Below the pieces are notes generated by a model, which saw nothing but the letters and a program-made list of their open reading frames with translations, ran no database searches and was not told the origin of the DNA. From NCBI GenBank assembly GCA_031547465.1, contig JAVBRX010000044.1, positions 1-11,788 of the forward strand: a stretch of DNA of 11,788 bases. Reading direction: 5' to 3'. The position numbers were made by a program, and so were the translations under genes. Shown one piece after another: positions 1-8,200 of this stretch. Position 1 is the stretch's first letter. Each line of letters begins with the position of its first letter. This DNA comes from Hohaiivirga sp031547465. Lineage in GTDB: Bacteria; Pseudomonadota; Alphaproteobacteria; Rhizobiales; Beijerinckiaceae.

Positions 1-221
1 TCCGCTACTTCACCAGCAGTAACATGCAGACCCGTTTGCCGGTAATGCTGCCAGGCCGCTTCAGCCTCCTGCAAAAATAATTGCCGCTGCTCCTGCCGGG
101 ATACGAACTCGCGGATAGCTTCGCGCATCAGGTAATGCGGCGTTCGGCCTTGCGATTCGGCGATTTTTTCAAGCCGGTCCTTCAAATCCGGATCGAGCTT
201 GACACTGGTGACCGATGACAT
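1..221 (-). CDS. Ribbon-helix-helix (CopG-type) antitoxin or regulator, partial at the C-terminus
   Basis: Reading the complement from the ATG at 221-219 gives a protein beginning MSSVTSVKLDPDLKDRLEKI, open for 73 codons to the window edge. A short beta strand (residues 4-9), a helix (about 11-23), the turn after SQGRTP and a second helix ending near REFVSRQE form a ribbon-helix-helix DNA-binding fold. The rest, with LFLQEAEAAWQHYRQTG, is the charged helical tail that in CopG/ParD-like antitoxins binds a ParE/RelE-type toxin. A GGAG ribosome site (complement of 229-232) lies seven bases before the ATG and supports this start. Such antitoxins usually repress their own operon, and two palindromes lie just upstream. 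A toxin gene would be expected beyond the left edge but is not visible, so the toxin-antitoxin assignment is an inference; it could also be a solitary regulator. Confidence 0.75.
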   Translation of the reverse strand, partial: MSSVTSVKLDPDLKDRLEKIAESQGRTPHYLMREAIREFVSRQEQRQLFLQEAEAAWQHYRQTGLHVTAGEVA

Positions 222-236
222 AATAACGCTCCGTTG

Positions 237-259
237 GGTATTACCAAGTAATATATTAC
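237..259. promoter_or_regulatory. Candidate operator of the ribbon-helix-helix gene
   Basis: Two adjacent palindromes lie 16 to 38 bases upstream of the antitoxin ATG: GGTATTACC (237-245, symmetric about its central base) and GTAATATATTAC (248-259, a perfect 12-base palindrome). Both contain TATTAC. Ribbon-helix-helix repressors bind short tandem palindromes of this kind as dimers of dimers, and the AT-rich core would also suit a -10 element of the minus-strand promoter. The palindromes are seen directly; binding by this protein is inferred. Confidence 0.5.
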
Positions 260-497
260 ATGGCAGGAGCCGTCCAGTTTTCCAGAGCGTCCCTGTTACC
301 ATTACATTGCCTTTCCAATTATGACGTAAGCTTTCGCCCAAAGAGGCATTTCCGGATCGTGTCCGTCTCTAAATACTGATCGTGACGCATCCCGCGCACA
401 GAAGGGAACTCCTATGTTTTTCGGGCGCGGGGTCTTTCTGCGGCAAGTGCCGGAAAGGCGGCAACGTAACGATTGGGATTGAGTGAAAGGGCCTTCG
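260..497. other. Non-coding stretch and probable leader of the cold-shock gene, with hairpin
   Basis: No credible gene lies here; the minus-strand frames that run across it continue antisense through the cold-shock gene. I find no convincing -35/-10 pair. The clearest structure is a hairpin at 432-459 on the plus strand. A lower stem (432-438 with 453-459, one G-U pair) is followed by a two-base bulge (TG, 439-440), an upper CGGC/GCCG stem and an AAGT loop. It ends 38 bases before the cold-shock ATG. Cold-shock mRNAs often have long structured leaders, so a role in their stability or translation is plausible but unproven. Confidence 0.4.
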
Positions 498-707
498 ATG
501 AACAGACATGCTGGTACGGTCAAATGGTTCGACCTGAGCAAAGGCTACGGCTTCATTAAACCGTCCGATGGTGGGCGGGACGTTTTCGTTCATATTACAG
601 CCGTGCGCTCCGCCGGTTTGCAGACATTGATCGAAGGGCAACCGATCGGCTTTGAGTTGCGAGTGGAGCGCGGCAAAGCGGCAGCGACAAACCTGGAACT
701 GCACTGA
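498..707 (+). CDS. Cold-shock domain protein (CspA family)
   Basis: This 69-residue protein is a single cold-shock domain, a five-stranded barrel that binds single-stranded RNA and DNA and acts as an RNA chaperone in the cytoplasm. The opening GTVKWFD, the RNP1 motif KGYGFI (residues 15-20) and the RNP2-like VFVHI (29-33) are all present. The length matches the usual 65-70 residues. I chose the ATG at 498 over the in-frame GTG at 483 because AAAGGG (486-491) is well spaced for 498, and because family members start only a few residues before GTVKWF. The C-terminal half is less typical: the usual acidic stretch before the last strand reads RVERGKAAATNLELH. Induction by cold cannot be told from sequence, since many family members are expressed in other conditions. 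Confidence 0.93.
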   Translation: MNRHAGTVKWFDLSKGYGFIKPSDGGRDVFVHITAVRSAGLQTLIEGQPIGFELRVERGKAAATNLELH

Positions 708-718
708 GCGACCGATGC

Positions 719-741
719 CCGGCGGGATGTTCCTCCGTCGG
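719..741 (+). terminator. Candidate terminator of the cold-shock gene
   Basis: Eleven bases after the stop codon, CCGGCGGG (719-726) can pair with TCCGTCGG (734-741) across a seven-base loop, giving an eight-pair stem with two G-U pairs. TTTGCATTT follows. The position suits an intrinsic terminator, but the T run is short and interrupted. Confidence 0.45.
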
Positions 742-846
742 TTTGCATTTCGGGCCATACCGTCACACAATCTTCATGAAAGACACTTACAGCCCATGAA
801 GTGGTTGGTCGCCGCCATGCGGGGGGGCAGGCCTTGATAATCTGAC

Positions 847-2376
847 ATGAAAGGGGCGGGATTGAACAGACAAACGACGGCAGGCGAGGAGAATACGGAA
901 CACCGCAAAGGCGATGATACGGCACGAGTCCGGATTGTGACACCGGAAGAGACCGTGACAAAACTGGAGACGATTTACCAGCACGCCATCGACACTCAGC
1001 AGGCGGCTCTGCGCCGCTTCGCCCGCGACGGAGAACCCCCGACTATCATGGAGAGGGAAGCATTCCGGTATCCGGAGTTGCGCATCGTTCACAAACCAGG
1101 CGGGCCTTATCCGCGCATCCAGCGCGCCTTCGCCAAGTTCACGGAGCCGGGCGTCTTTGCCACCACCGTCACCCAACCGCTGGAATTCCGGGAATATCTG
1201 CTCGAACAGTTGCGTTATCTGGCACAGGATTATGCGGTGGAATTTCTCGTTGAGCCATCGCGACAGGAAATCCCCTACGCCTACGCCCTCGACAATGCTG
1301 ACGAACTGTTCAGGACCATTTCAACCGCCGAGGAGCTGGCCCGGCATTTCCCGGTGCCTATGCTCTCAGAGGTCGGCGACGAAATTGCCGACGGCATTTT
1401 TCTCTCCCCACCGGGCAGCCCGAGGCCGCTCGCCCTGTTCGATGCTGTGCGGGTCGATTACTCGCTACGCCGTCTGGTGCATTACACAGGCACTGACTGG
1501 CGTTCGGTGCAACCGTGGATTCTACTTACCAATTATCACCGTTATGTCGACCAGTTCGTCCATTGGGCGGCAGAGCAGTTGAACGACGACGGGCCGTTCG
1601 AGCGTCTCGACCTGCCCGGCGGCCTGTCGATCCGGGCCGGGGCGGATGCAGCGGCGATTTCCGATATTCTGATACAATCGCCGTGGCACAAGTTCCAGAT
1701 GCCTGCCTATCATCTCGTGCGGCGCGATGGTCAGGGTGTGACACTGGTGAATATCGGCGTCGGTCCGTCGAACGCCAAGACGATCACCGACCATCTAGCG
1801 GTGCTGCGTCCGCATTGCTGGCTGATGATCGGCCATTGCGGGGGATTGCGATATTCGCAATCCATCGGCGATTACGTGCTGGCGCACGGCTACTTGCGCC
1901 GCGATCGCATCCTCGACGAACTGGTACCGCCGGAAATTCCCGTTCCGGCGCTGGCCGAAGTACAGGTGGCGTTGCAGGAAGCGGCAGCGCACATCACCGG
2001 CGGGCGGGGCGAAATCCTGAAACGGCGGTTGCGCACCGGGACCGTCGTCACCTACGACGACCGCAACTGGGAACTGCGCTTCTCACAGGAACGGCGGCAG
2101 ATCAATCTTTCCCGCGCCATTGCCGTCGACATGGAAAGCGGTACCATTGCGGCACAGGGTTATCGTTTGCGCGTGCCGTATGGAACGCTGCTCTGCGTTT
2201 CCGACAAACCGCTACACGGCGAGATCAAGCTGCCTGGAGCCGCCAACGCCTTCTATGAGCGGGCGGTGGGCGAACACCTGATGATCGGACTGAAGGCCCT
2301 CGACATCCTGCGCGATCAGGTGGCGGCCCTGCACTCACGCAAGTTGCGCAGTTTCGATGAGCCGCCGTTCCGGTGA
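847..2376 (+). CDS. amn: AMP nucleosidase
   Basis: The enzyme hydrolyses AMP to adenine and ribose 5-phosphate in the cytoplasm, helping to set the adenylate pool and feed purine salvage. From the ATG it has 509 residues, against about 484 in E. coli; most of the excess is a polar N-terminal extension. The N-terminal half (about residues 35-240) is the AMP nucleosidase-specific domain. The C-terminal half is a nucleoside phosphorylase-like domain: NIGVGPSNAKT, then IGHCGGLR, the ribose-binding VDMESGT (Met429-Glu430) and SDKPLHGE with Asp453, the probable acid for the adenine leaving group. The start is uncertain. ATG 847 has no ribosome site, while a TTG at 862 has AAAGGGG (850-856) five bases ahead and gives 504 residues. 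The gene ends 23 bases before the stop of the convergent protease gene. Confidence 0.95.
   Translation: MKGAGLNRQTTAGEENTEHRKGDDTARVRIVTPEETVTKLETIYQHAIDTQQAALRRFARDGEPPTIMEREAFRYPELRIVHKPGGPYPRIQRAFAKFTEPGVFATTVTQPLEFREYLLEQLRYLAQDYAVEFLVEPSRQEIPYAYALDNADELFRTISTAEELARHFPVPMLSEVGDEIADGIFLSPPGSPRPLALFDAVRVDYSLRRLVHYTGTDWRSVQPWILLTNYHRYVDQFVHWAAEQLNDDGPFERLDLPGGLSIRAGADAAAISDILIQSPWHKFQMPAYHLVRRDGQGVTLVNIGVGPSNAKTITDHLAVLRPHCWLMIGHCGGLRYSQSIGDYVLAHGYLRRDRILDELVPPEIPVPALAEVQVALQEAAAHITGGRGEILKRRLRTGTVVTYDDRNWELRFSQERRQINLSRAIAVDMESGTIAAQGYRLRVPYGTLLCVSDKPLHGEIKLPGAANAFYERAVGEHLMIGLKALDILRDQVAALHSRKLRSFDEPPFR
850..864 (+). promoter_or_regulatory. Ribosome site and alternative TTG start of amn
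   Basis: AAAGGGG (850-856) sits five bases before TTG (862-864), in frame with amn. It lies inside the coding region if ATG 847 is used. The stretch matches the start region of the cold-shock gene (483-508), where the aligned codon is the ATG at 498. That parallel favours TTG 862 as the working start. Confidence 0.45.
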
Positions 2377-2399
2377 CATTCCAGATCACTGGTGGCCGA

Positions 2400-3269
2400 T
2401 CACATCCAGAACCGGAACTCCATGAGGCCTTTGATGACTTCGTACTGGTCCAGGCCCAGGAACGAACATACCCCATAAGTAGCACTGAAGAAGGCCGCGC
2501 TGACTCCCGGTATGAACATGAATGCACCGAACAGCAGGAAAATGGCGATTTGCCTGTAAGGAGCAAGCGCCCGGACAAGGTTCAATGGCAGGTACGGCTC
2601 AATGATTCCGTAACCGTCAAGACCGGGGATAGGCAGAAGATTGAAGAGAAGAGCCGTAACTTGTAGGAAGGCGAGGAACGACCAAGCGTTCCAGAACATG
2701 CTCTCGCCTCCCGGCTCACCTGACAGAACCCAGAGCGGCACGATAAGCATCGCCAGCACAATGGCCGTGCCGATGGGGCCGGCGGCGCTGACGATGCTGC
2801 TCCAGTGACGGTTAAGACTGAACTGGTTGATGTAAACGGCCCCACCCGGAAGGCCGATGCCACCGATAGCCAGAATAGCTACCGGTATGGCGATGCTCGT
2901 TATCGGATCGACATAACGCAGCGGATCAAACGACAGATATCCCCTATCAACGACACTGCGGTCGCCGCCATGATAGGCTGCGAAGGCATGGGCGAATTCA
3001 TGCACGCATAGCGAAATCACCCACCCGGCGACAACGAACACGAAAGTGGCGATACCGCTATCGAACAGGCCGAGATACAGAACGATGCCGGAAACGAGGA
3101 AAACGGCGATGACCGGCATGAACCGGGGAGAAATGGAGATCACGGTCAAACCCCAGATTGATGAACTCCGCATGTTGGCGATTTTCCAGCGATTGTCCAG
3201 AACCTTGCAGTCATGAAGACTTCCGTCGATGATTTTTCCGCTTTCATCTTGCAAAAATAAAAACAACAT
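2400..3269 (-). CDS. Site-2-type intramembrane metalloprotease (M50 family)
   Basis: The 289-residue frame encodes a polytopic membrane protein. HEFAH at residues 90-94 is the zinc-binding HExxH motif placed inside a hydrophobic segment, and NLLPIPGLDG (210-219) carries the third ligand, Asp218, in the family's N/LDG motif. Hydrophobic segments lie near residues 50-69, 71-92, 124-145, 158-182, 195-213 and 240-262. Family members cut transmembrane or membrane-near segments of regulators such as anti-sigma factors; no substrate is visible here. The start is unsure. The ATG at 3269 has no ribosome site and lies within the SahR operator candidate. The ATG at 3173 (protein starting MRSSSIWGL, 257 residues) has a weak GGAAAA upstream and keeps every core motif. 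The gene is divergent from sahR, so the two may share regulation. Confidence 0.85.
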   Translation of the reverse strand: MLFLFLQDESGKIIDGSLHDCKVLDNRWKIANMRSSSIWGLTVISISPRFMPVIAVFLVSGIVLYLGLFDSGIATFVFVVAGWVISLCVHEFAHAFAAYHGGDRSVVDRGYLSFDPLRYVDPITSIAIPVAILAIGGIGLPGGAVYINQFSLNRHWSSIVSAAGPIGTAIVLAMLIVPLWVLSGEPGGESMFWNAWSFLAFLQVTALLFNLLPIPGLDGYGIIEPYLPLNLVRALAPYRQIAIFLLFGAFMFIPGVSAAFFSATYGVCSFLGLDQYEVIKGLMEFRFWM

Positions 3270-3287
3270 ATAAATATATGTTTATAT
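3268..3287. promoter_or_regulatory. Candidate SahR operator overlapping the sahR promoter region
   Basis: ATATAAA (3268-3274) and TTTATAT (3281-3287) form a perfect seven-base inverted repeat around a six-base spacer, TATATG, whose inner four bases are also symmetric. An overlapping repeat, ACATATA-AA-TATATGT, occupies 3266-3281. The site sits in the most AT-rich stretch of the window, 20 bases before the sahR ATG, and covers every plausible -10 element, as an autorepressor site would. SahR operators described in Proteobacteria are palindromes upstream of SAM-cycle genes; assignment to this protein rests on position and symmetry. Confidence 0.7.
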
Positions 3288-3296
3288 TTAATTGTC

Positions 3297-3300
3297 GGAG
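3297..3300 (+). promoter_or_regulatory. Ribosome-binding site of sahR
   Basis: GGAG six bases before the ATG at 3307 decides the start of sahR. The in-frame TTG at 3292 lies before this site and has none of its own. Confidence 0.75.
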
Positions 3301-3306
3301 TGTTCG

Positions 3307-4326
3307 ATGACTCAGGCTCCTGTCGCCGGTCTGGCGGAAACCTTGACGACCCTGCGGGCAGCAGCGGAGGAAACCCGTCTGCGCATCCTGGCCTTGCTTG
3401 AGCAGGGAGAACTGACCGTCTCCGATCTCACCGATATTCTCGGTCAGTCGCAGCCGCGCATTTCCCGCCATCTCAAGCTCCTGACCGAGGCGGCGCTGGT
3501 GGAGCGCCATCGCGAGGGCGCGTGGGCGTTCTTCCGTCTGTCAGAAAGCCACCCGCTGCTCATTCCCTTGCGCCGGATGCTGGAAGCACTCGACCCGAAT
3601 GACGAACGCCTGAACGACGACCGCCTGCGCTTCGCCGCTGCTCGCGAGCAACGCGCCGCTGCCGCGCAGGAATTGTTCTCCCGTCTCGCTCCGGATTGGG
3701 AGCGTCTACGCTCGCTGCACGCTTCGGAAGAAGCCGTCGGCAAGGCCGTGCGGGAAGCACTGGGCGCACGCCCGGTGCGCCACTTCGCCGACCTCGGCAC
3801 CGGCACCGGATGGATGCTGAGGCTGGTCGCCCCCGAAGCACAACGCGCCTGCGGCCTCGACGCCAGCCACGCCATGCTTGCCGTCGCCCGGGCGCAACTG
3901 GAGAAGGCCGGACTTGCCCGCGTCGAACTGCGCCAGGGCGACATCTATGCCCCGCCGTTCAGCCGCGACAGTTTCGACCTCGTGTCGATCCATCAGGTTC
4001 TGCATTATCTCGACGATCCCAGCCGGGCGATCCGCGAGGCGACACGGGTGCTCTCTCCCGGCGGGCGACTGCTGATTGTCGATTTCGCACCGCATAAACT
4101 GGAATTCCTGCGTGAGGAACAGGCGCATCGCCGCCTTGGCTTCAGCCATGAGCAGATTTCTACCTGGCTGAGCGACGCCGGGCTTGATTGCACCCTCATT
4201 CGCAACCTGCCTCCGCCTACCGGAAAGGGTGAACAACTTACCGTCACCCTCTGGCTTGCCCAGGATCGCCGCACGATCACCGACTGGCCGATCATAAACA
4301 CGCACATAACTCAAGGACTCGCCTGA
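3307..4326 (+). CDS. sahR: SahR: ArsR-type repressor fused to a methyltransferase-like SAH-sensing domain
   Basis: The 339-residue protein has two parts. Residues 12-90 form an ArsR winged helix-turn-helix; QSQPRISRHLKLL (47-59) is the recognition helix region. The metal-binding box of classic ArsR proteins, ELCVCDL, reads ELTVSDL (35-41), so both cysteines are gone and metal sensing is unlikely. Residues about 140-325 are a class I SAM-dependent methyltransferase fold, with motif I DLGTGTG (162-168), the acidic end of strand 2 in GLDAS (Asp185), and RVLSPGGRLLIVDF further on. In the characterised SahR family this domain binds S-adenosylhomocysteine. Binding releases the repressor from DNA and switches on ahcY, metF, metH/metE and metK. 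Here the gene sits directly ahead of metF and metH, overlapping metF by one base, which strongly supports that role. A free methyltransferase activity is possible but not expected. Confidence 0.9.
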   Translation: MTQAPVAGLAETLTTLRAAAEETRLRILALLEQGELTVSDLTDILGQSQPRISRHLKLLTEAALVERHREGAWAFFRLSESHPLLIPLRRMLEALDPNDERLNDDRLRFAAAREQRAAAAQELFSRLAPDWERLRSLHASEEAVGKAVREALGARPVRHFADLGTGTGWMLRLVAPEAQRACGLDASHAMLAVARAQLEKAGLARVELRQGDIYAPPFSRDSFDLVSIHQVLHYLDDPSRAIREATRVLSPGGRLLIVDFAPHKLEFLREEQAHRRLGFSHEQISTWLSDAGLDCTLIRNLPPPTGKGEQLTVTLWLAQDRRTITDWPIINTHITQGLA

Positions 4327-5228
4327 TGACTTTCTCGCCGCTGCGGCTCAGCCGCCAGATCAACCCCGCGATCAAAGCCTCGTTCGAGTTCTTTCCGCCG
4401 AAAACGCCGGAGATGGAAGAAACGCTCTGGCAGTCTATCCGTCGCCTCGCGCCGCTGAACCCGCAATTCGTCTCCGTCACCTACGGCGCGGGTGGCTCGA
4501 CCCGCGAGCGCACTCACGCCACCGTGGCCCGGATCGTCAAGGAAACGCATCTGAAACCGGCAGCGCATCTCACCTGTGTCGCCGCAACGCGCGACGAACT
4601 GGACGAGGTTATTCGTTCTTACTGGAAAGCGGGTGTGCGCCATATCGTAGCGTTGCGCGGTGATCCTGTAAGCGGTCTGGGAACAGCGTATGAGCCGCAT
4701 CCCGGCGGCTATCGCTGGACTGCCGATCTGGTGGCGGGCATCAAGCGGCTCGGCGATTTTGAGGTTTCCGTCTCCGCCTACCCGGAAAAGCACCCGGAAG
4801 CCACCTCGCTCGATACCGATATCGATATCCTGAAAGCCAAGGTGGAAGCGGGCGCGGACCGGGCGATCACCCAGTTCTTTTTCGATAACGACGCTTACTT
4901 TCGTTACCTCGACAAGGTGCGGGCGCGGGGCATCGATATCCCCATCGTTCCCGGCCTGCTGCCGGTACAGAATTTCAAGCAGGCGGCAAACTTCGCCACC
5001 CGCGCCGGCGCGAGTGTGCCGAAATGGCTGGCGCAACGCTTCGAGGGACTGGATGACGACATCGACACCCGCAAGCTGATCGCCGCTGCGGTTGCCGCCG
5101 AACAGGCGCTTGATCTCCTCGATCGCGGAGTCAGCGAATTTCATTTCTATACCATGAACCGCGCCGATCTCGTTTATGCCATCTGCCATCTTCTGGGTTT
5201 GCGCGGAACCGGCCCGGCTGTAAAATAA
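4326..5228 (+). CDS. metF: 5,10-methylenetetrahydrofolate reductase
   Basis: The flavoenzyme reduces 5,10-methylenetetrahydrofolate to 5-methyltetrahydrofolate, the methyl donor used by MetH. Its 300 residues compare with 296 in E. coli. SFEFFPPKT (residues 19-27) carries the conserved catalytic Glu21. FVSVTYGAGGS follows, then ALRGDP with Asp113, the FAD/folate residue of the family. SAYPEKHPEA and ITQFFFDND complete the barrel signature. The ATG shares its A with the TGA of sahR (TGATG), indicating translational coupling. The protein is the short bacterial type, without the C-terminal SAM-binding regulatory domain of eukaryotic MTHFR, so control by SAM status would come from SahR at transcription. 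Confidence 0.97.
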   Translation: MTFSPLRLSRQINPAIKASFEFFPPKTPEMEETLWQSIRRLAPLNPQFVSVTYGAGGSTRERTHATVARIVKETHLKPAAHLTCVAATRDELDEVIRSYWKAGVRHIVALRGDPVSGLGTAYEPHPGGYRWTADLVAGIKRLGDFEVSVSAYPEKHPEATSLDTDIDILKAKVEAGADRAITQFFFDNDAYFRYLDKVRARGIDIPIVPGLLPVQNFKQAANFATRAGASVPKWLAQRFEGLDDDIDTRKLIAAAVAAEQALDLLDRGVSEFHFYTMNRADLVYAICHLLGLRGTGPAVK

Positions 5229-5291
5229 CCAGCGTTTTCAAAAATATAGTTCAACAGACCGCACACGAACCAGCGGCGAGGCGAGGCTTTT

Positions 5292-8200
5292 ATGACCGAG
5301 GCAAACAAGAGCAAAACATCCCGATCCCATGCGTCCCGCCGCGTCGATGGCGCGGAAGTTCTGAAAGCCCTGAATACCGCGGCAGCGACACGCATTCTGG
5401 TGCTTGACGGTGCCATGGGCACGGAATTGCAGAAACTGAAGCTGACAGAAGCCGATTTCCGTGGCGAACGCTTCTTCGACAGCGCCATCGACCTCAAAGG
5501 CAACAACGATATTCTGTCGCTCACCAAGCCGGATGCGGTGCGCAACGTGCATCTCGATTATTACCGCGCCGGGGCGGATATCGTCGAGACCAACACCTTT
5601 TCCGGCACAACAATCGCCCAAGCCGATTACGGGCTGGAAGCCGCCGTTTACGACATCAATTACCTAGGAGCGAAGCTCGCCCGCGAGGCGGCGGACATTG
5701 CAGAGCGCGAGGATGGACGCCGCCGCTTTGTCGCCGGGGCGGTCGGTCCGACCAATCGCACCCTGTCGATTTCCCCGGATGTCAACAATCCTGGCTATCG
5801 CGCCATTACTTTTGATCAGTTGCAGGCCGCCTATCGTGAGCAAATCGTCGCCCTGATCGATGGCGGTTCCGATATCATCCTGATCGAAACGATCTTCGAC
5901 ACCCTCAACGCCAAGGCGGCAGTGGCGGCGTCGCAGTCCGTGTTCGAGGAAACCGGTATTCGCCTGCCGGTCATGATCTCCGGCACTATCACCGATCTTT
6001 CGGGCCGCACCCTGTCCGGACAGACGCCAACCGCCTTCTGGTATTCGCTGCGTCATGCCGAACCGTTCTCCATCGGCCTCAACTGCGCCCTCGGTGCGCG
6101 CGAGATGCGTGCTCATATCCAGGAGATCGGTGCGGTTGCCGACACCCTCATTTGCGCCTATCCCAATGCCGGATTGCCGAATGAATTCGGTCTCTACGAC
6201 GAAAGCCCGGAAGCCATGGCTGCGCTGGTTGGCGAGTTCGCGCAAAGCGGCCTCGTCAATGTCGTCGGCGGCTGCTGCGGCACCTCGCCCGCACATATCC
6301 ACGCTATCGCCGGGGCTGTCAAAGGCATGAAGCCGCGCGCCATTCCGGATGTGCCGCGCCGGATGCGCCTTGCCGGGCTGGAGCCGTTCACGCTCACCGC
6401 CGACATTCCCTTCGTCAATGTCGGCGAACGCACCAATGTCACCGGCTCGGCCCGGTTTCGTAAGCTCGTCACCAATGGCGATTACGCTGCCGCCCTCGAT
6501 GTCGCCCGCGATCAGGTGGCGAACGGCGCGCAGGTGATCGATGTCAACATGGATGAGGGCCTGCTCGACAGCGAAAAGGCCATGGTGGAGTTCCTCAACC
6601 TCGTCGCCGCCGAACCGGATATTGCCCGCGTGCCGGTGATGGTCGATTCCTCGAAGTTCTCCGTCATTGAGGCCGGGCTGAAATGCCTGCAAGGCAAGGC
6701 GATCGTCAACTCAATCTCCCTAAAGGAGGGCGAGGAGAATTTCATCAGCCAAGCCAAAATCTGTCGCTCCTACGGCGCGGCGGTGGTGGTGATGGCGTTT
6801 GATGAAACGGGCCAGGCCGACACGTTCAAGCGCAAGGTGGCGATCTGCGAACGTGCTTACAAAATCCTGACGGAGAAGGTCGGGTTCCCGCCGGAAGACA
6901 TCATCTTCGATCCCAATATCTTCGCCGTGGCGACTGGCATCGAGGAGCATGACAATTACGGCGTCGATTTTATTGAGGCCGTCGGCGCGATCCGCGCTTC
7001 CATGCCGTATGCCAGCATTTCCGGCGGCGTGTCGAACCTGTCGTTCTCGTTCCGGGGCAACGAGCCCGTGCGCGAGGCCATGCACTCGGCTTTCCTCTAT
7101 CACGCCATCAAGAAGGGCATGAATTTCGGCATCGTCAACGCCGGGCAACTGGCGATCTACGACGATCTCGCCCCCGAACTGCGCGAACTCTGCGAAGACG
7201 TGGTACTCAACCGCCGCAAAGACGCCACTGAACGCCTGTTACAAGCAGCGGAGCGATTCAGAGGCGGCGGGCAGACGGCGAAAGTGGCCGATCTCGCCTG
7301 GCGGGCGCAACCGGTCGAAAAGCGCCTGGAACATGCCCTTATCCACGGTATCACCGAATTCATCGAAGCGGATACCGAAGAGGCGCGGGCCAAGGCTGAG
7401 CGGCCCCTGCATGTGATCGAAGGGCCATTGATGGCGGGCATGAATGTCGTTGGTGACCTGTTTGGCGCGGGCAAGATGTTTCTGCCGCAGGTGGTGAAAT
7501 CCGCCCGCGTCATGAAACAGGCGGTCGCTTATCTCACCCCGTTTATCGAAAAGGAAAAGGCGGCAGGCGGAAAAGGCCGTTCTTCCGCCGGCAAGGTGCT
7601 GATGGCAACCGTCAAGGGCGACGTGCACGATATCGGCAAGAACATCGTCTCTGTCGTGCTGGACTGCAACAATTATGAGATCGTCGATCTCGGCGTCATG
7701 GTTCCTGCCAACAGGATATTGAAAGCGGCTCGCGACGAGAAAGTGGATGTCATCGGCCTCTCCGGCCTCATTACCCCGTCGCTCGACGAAATGGTGCATG
7801 TAGAGGGTGAGATGGAGCGCGAAGGCTTCGATATTCCGTTGTTGATTGGTGGTGCCACCACCAGCCGGGTGCATACTGCCGTCAAGATCCACCCAGCCTA
7901 CGAACGTGGGCAAGTGGTGCATGTCAACGACGCCAGCCGCGCAGTCGGCGTGGTCTCGAACCTGTTATCGCCGGAAACCCACGGCAGCACCATTGCCGCC
8001 GTACGCGAGGAATATGCCAGAGTCACGGAAGCGCATCGCCGTTCCGAGGCCGACAAGCAGCGTCTGCCGCTGGCAAAAGCCCGCGCCAACAAACTGGCGC
8101 TCGATTGGAAAAATTATGCTCCGCCGCGCCCGACTTTTACCGGCGCACGCGCCTTCCACACTTACGATGTCGCCGAACTCATCCCCTATATCGACTGGAC

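Noticed and set aside
796..840. Short frame reading MKWLVAAMRGGRP, similar to the transposase end NMKWLVSWQRRLTPA at 10989-11035
   Set aside because: Only about five residues and some 17 bases match, with nothing else of a transposase around; too short to call an IS remnant.
1515..2258. 247-codon open frame within amn, plus strand
   Set aside because: It is an arginine- and alanine-rich shadow frame inside the clearly conserved AMP nucleosidase, with no recognisable domain.
4311..5189. 292-codon antisense frame across metF
   Set aside because: Long antisense frames are common opposite GC-rich genes; this one shows no domain and lies exactly over metF.
5229..5291. Cobalamin riboswitch or second SahR site ahead of metH
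   Set aside because: The 63-base gap is too short for a cobalamin riboswitch, shows no B12-box-like sequence and has no ATATAAA-type palindrome.
5664..6692. 342-codon antisense frame across metH
   Set aside because: No recognisable fold, and the plus strand codes for the conserved homocysteine and folate modules of MetH.
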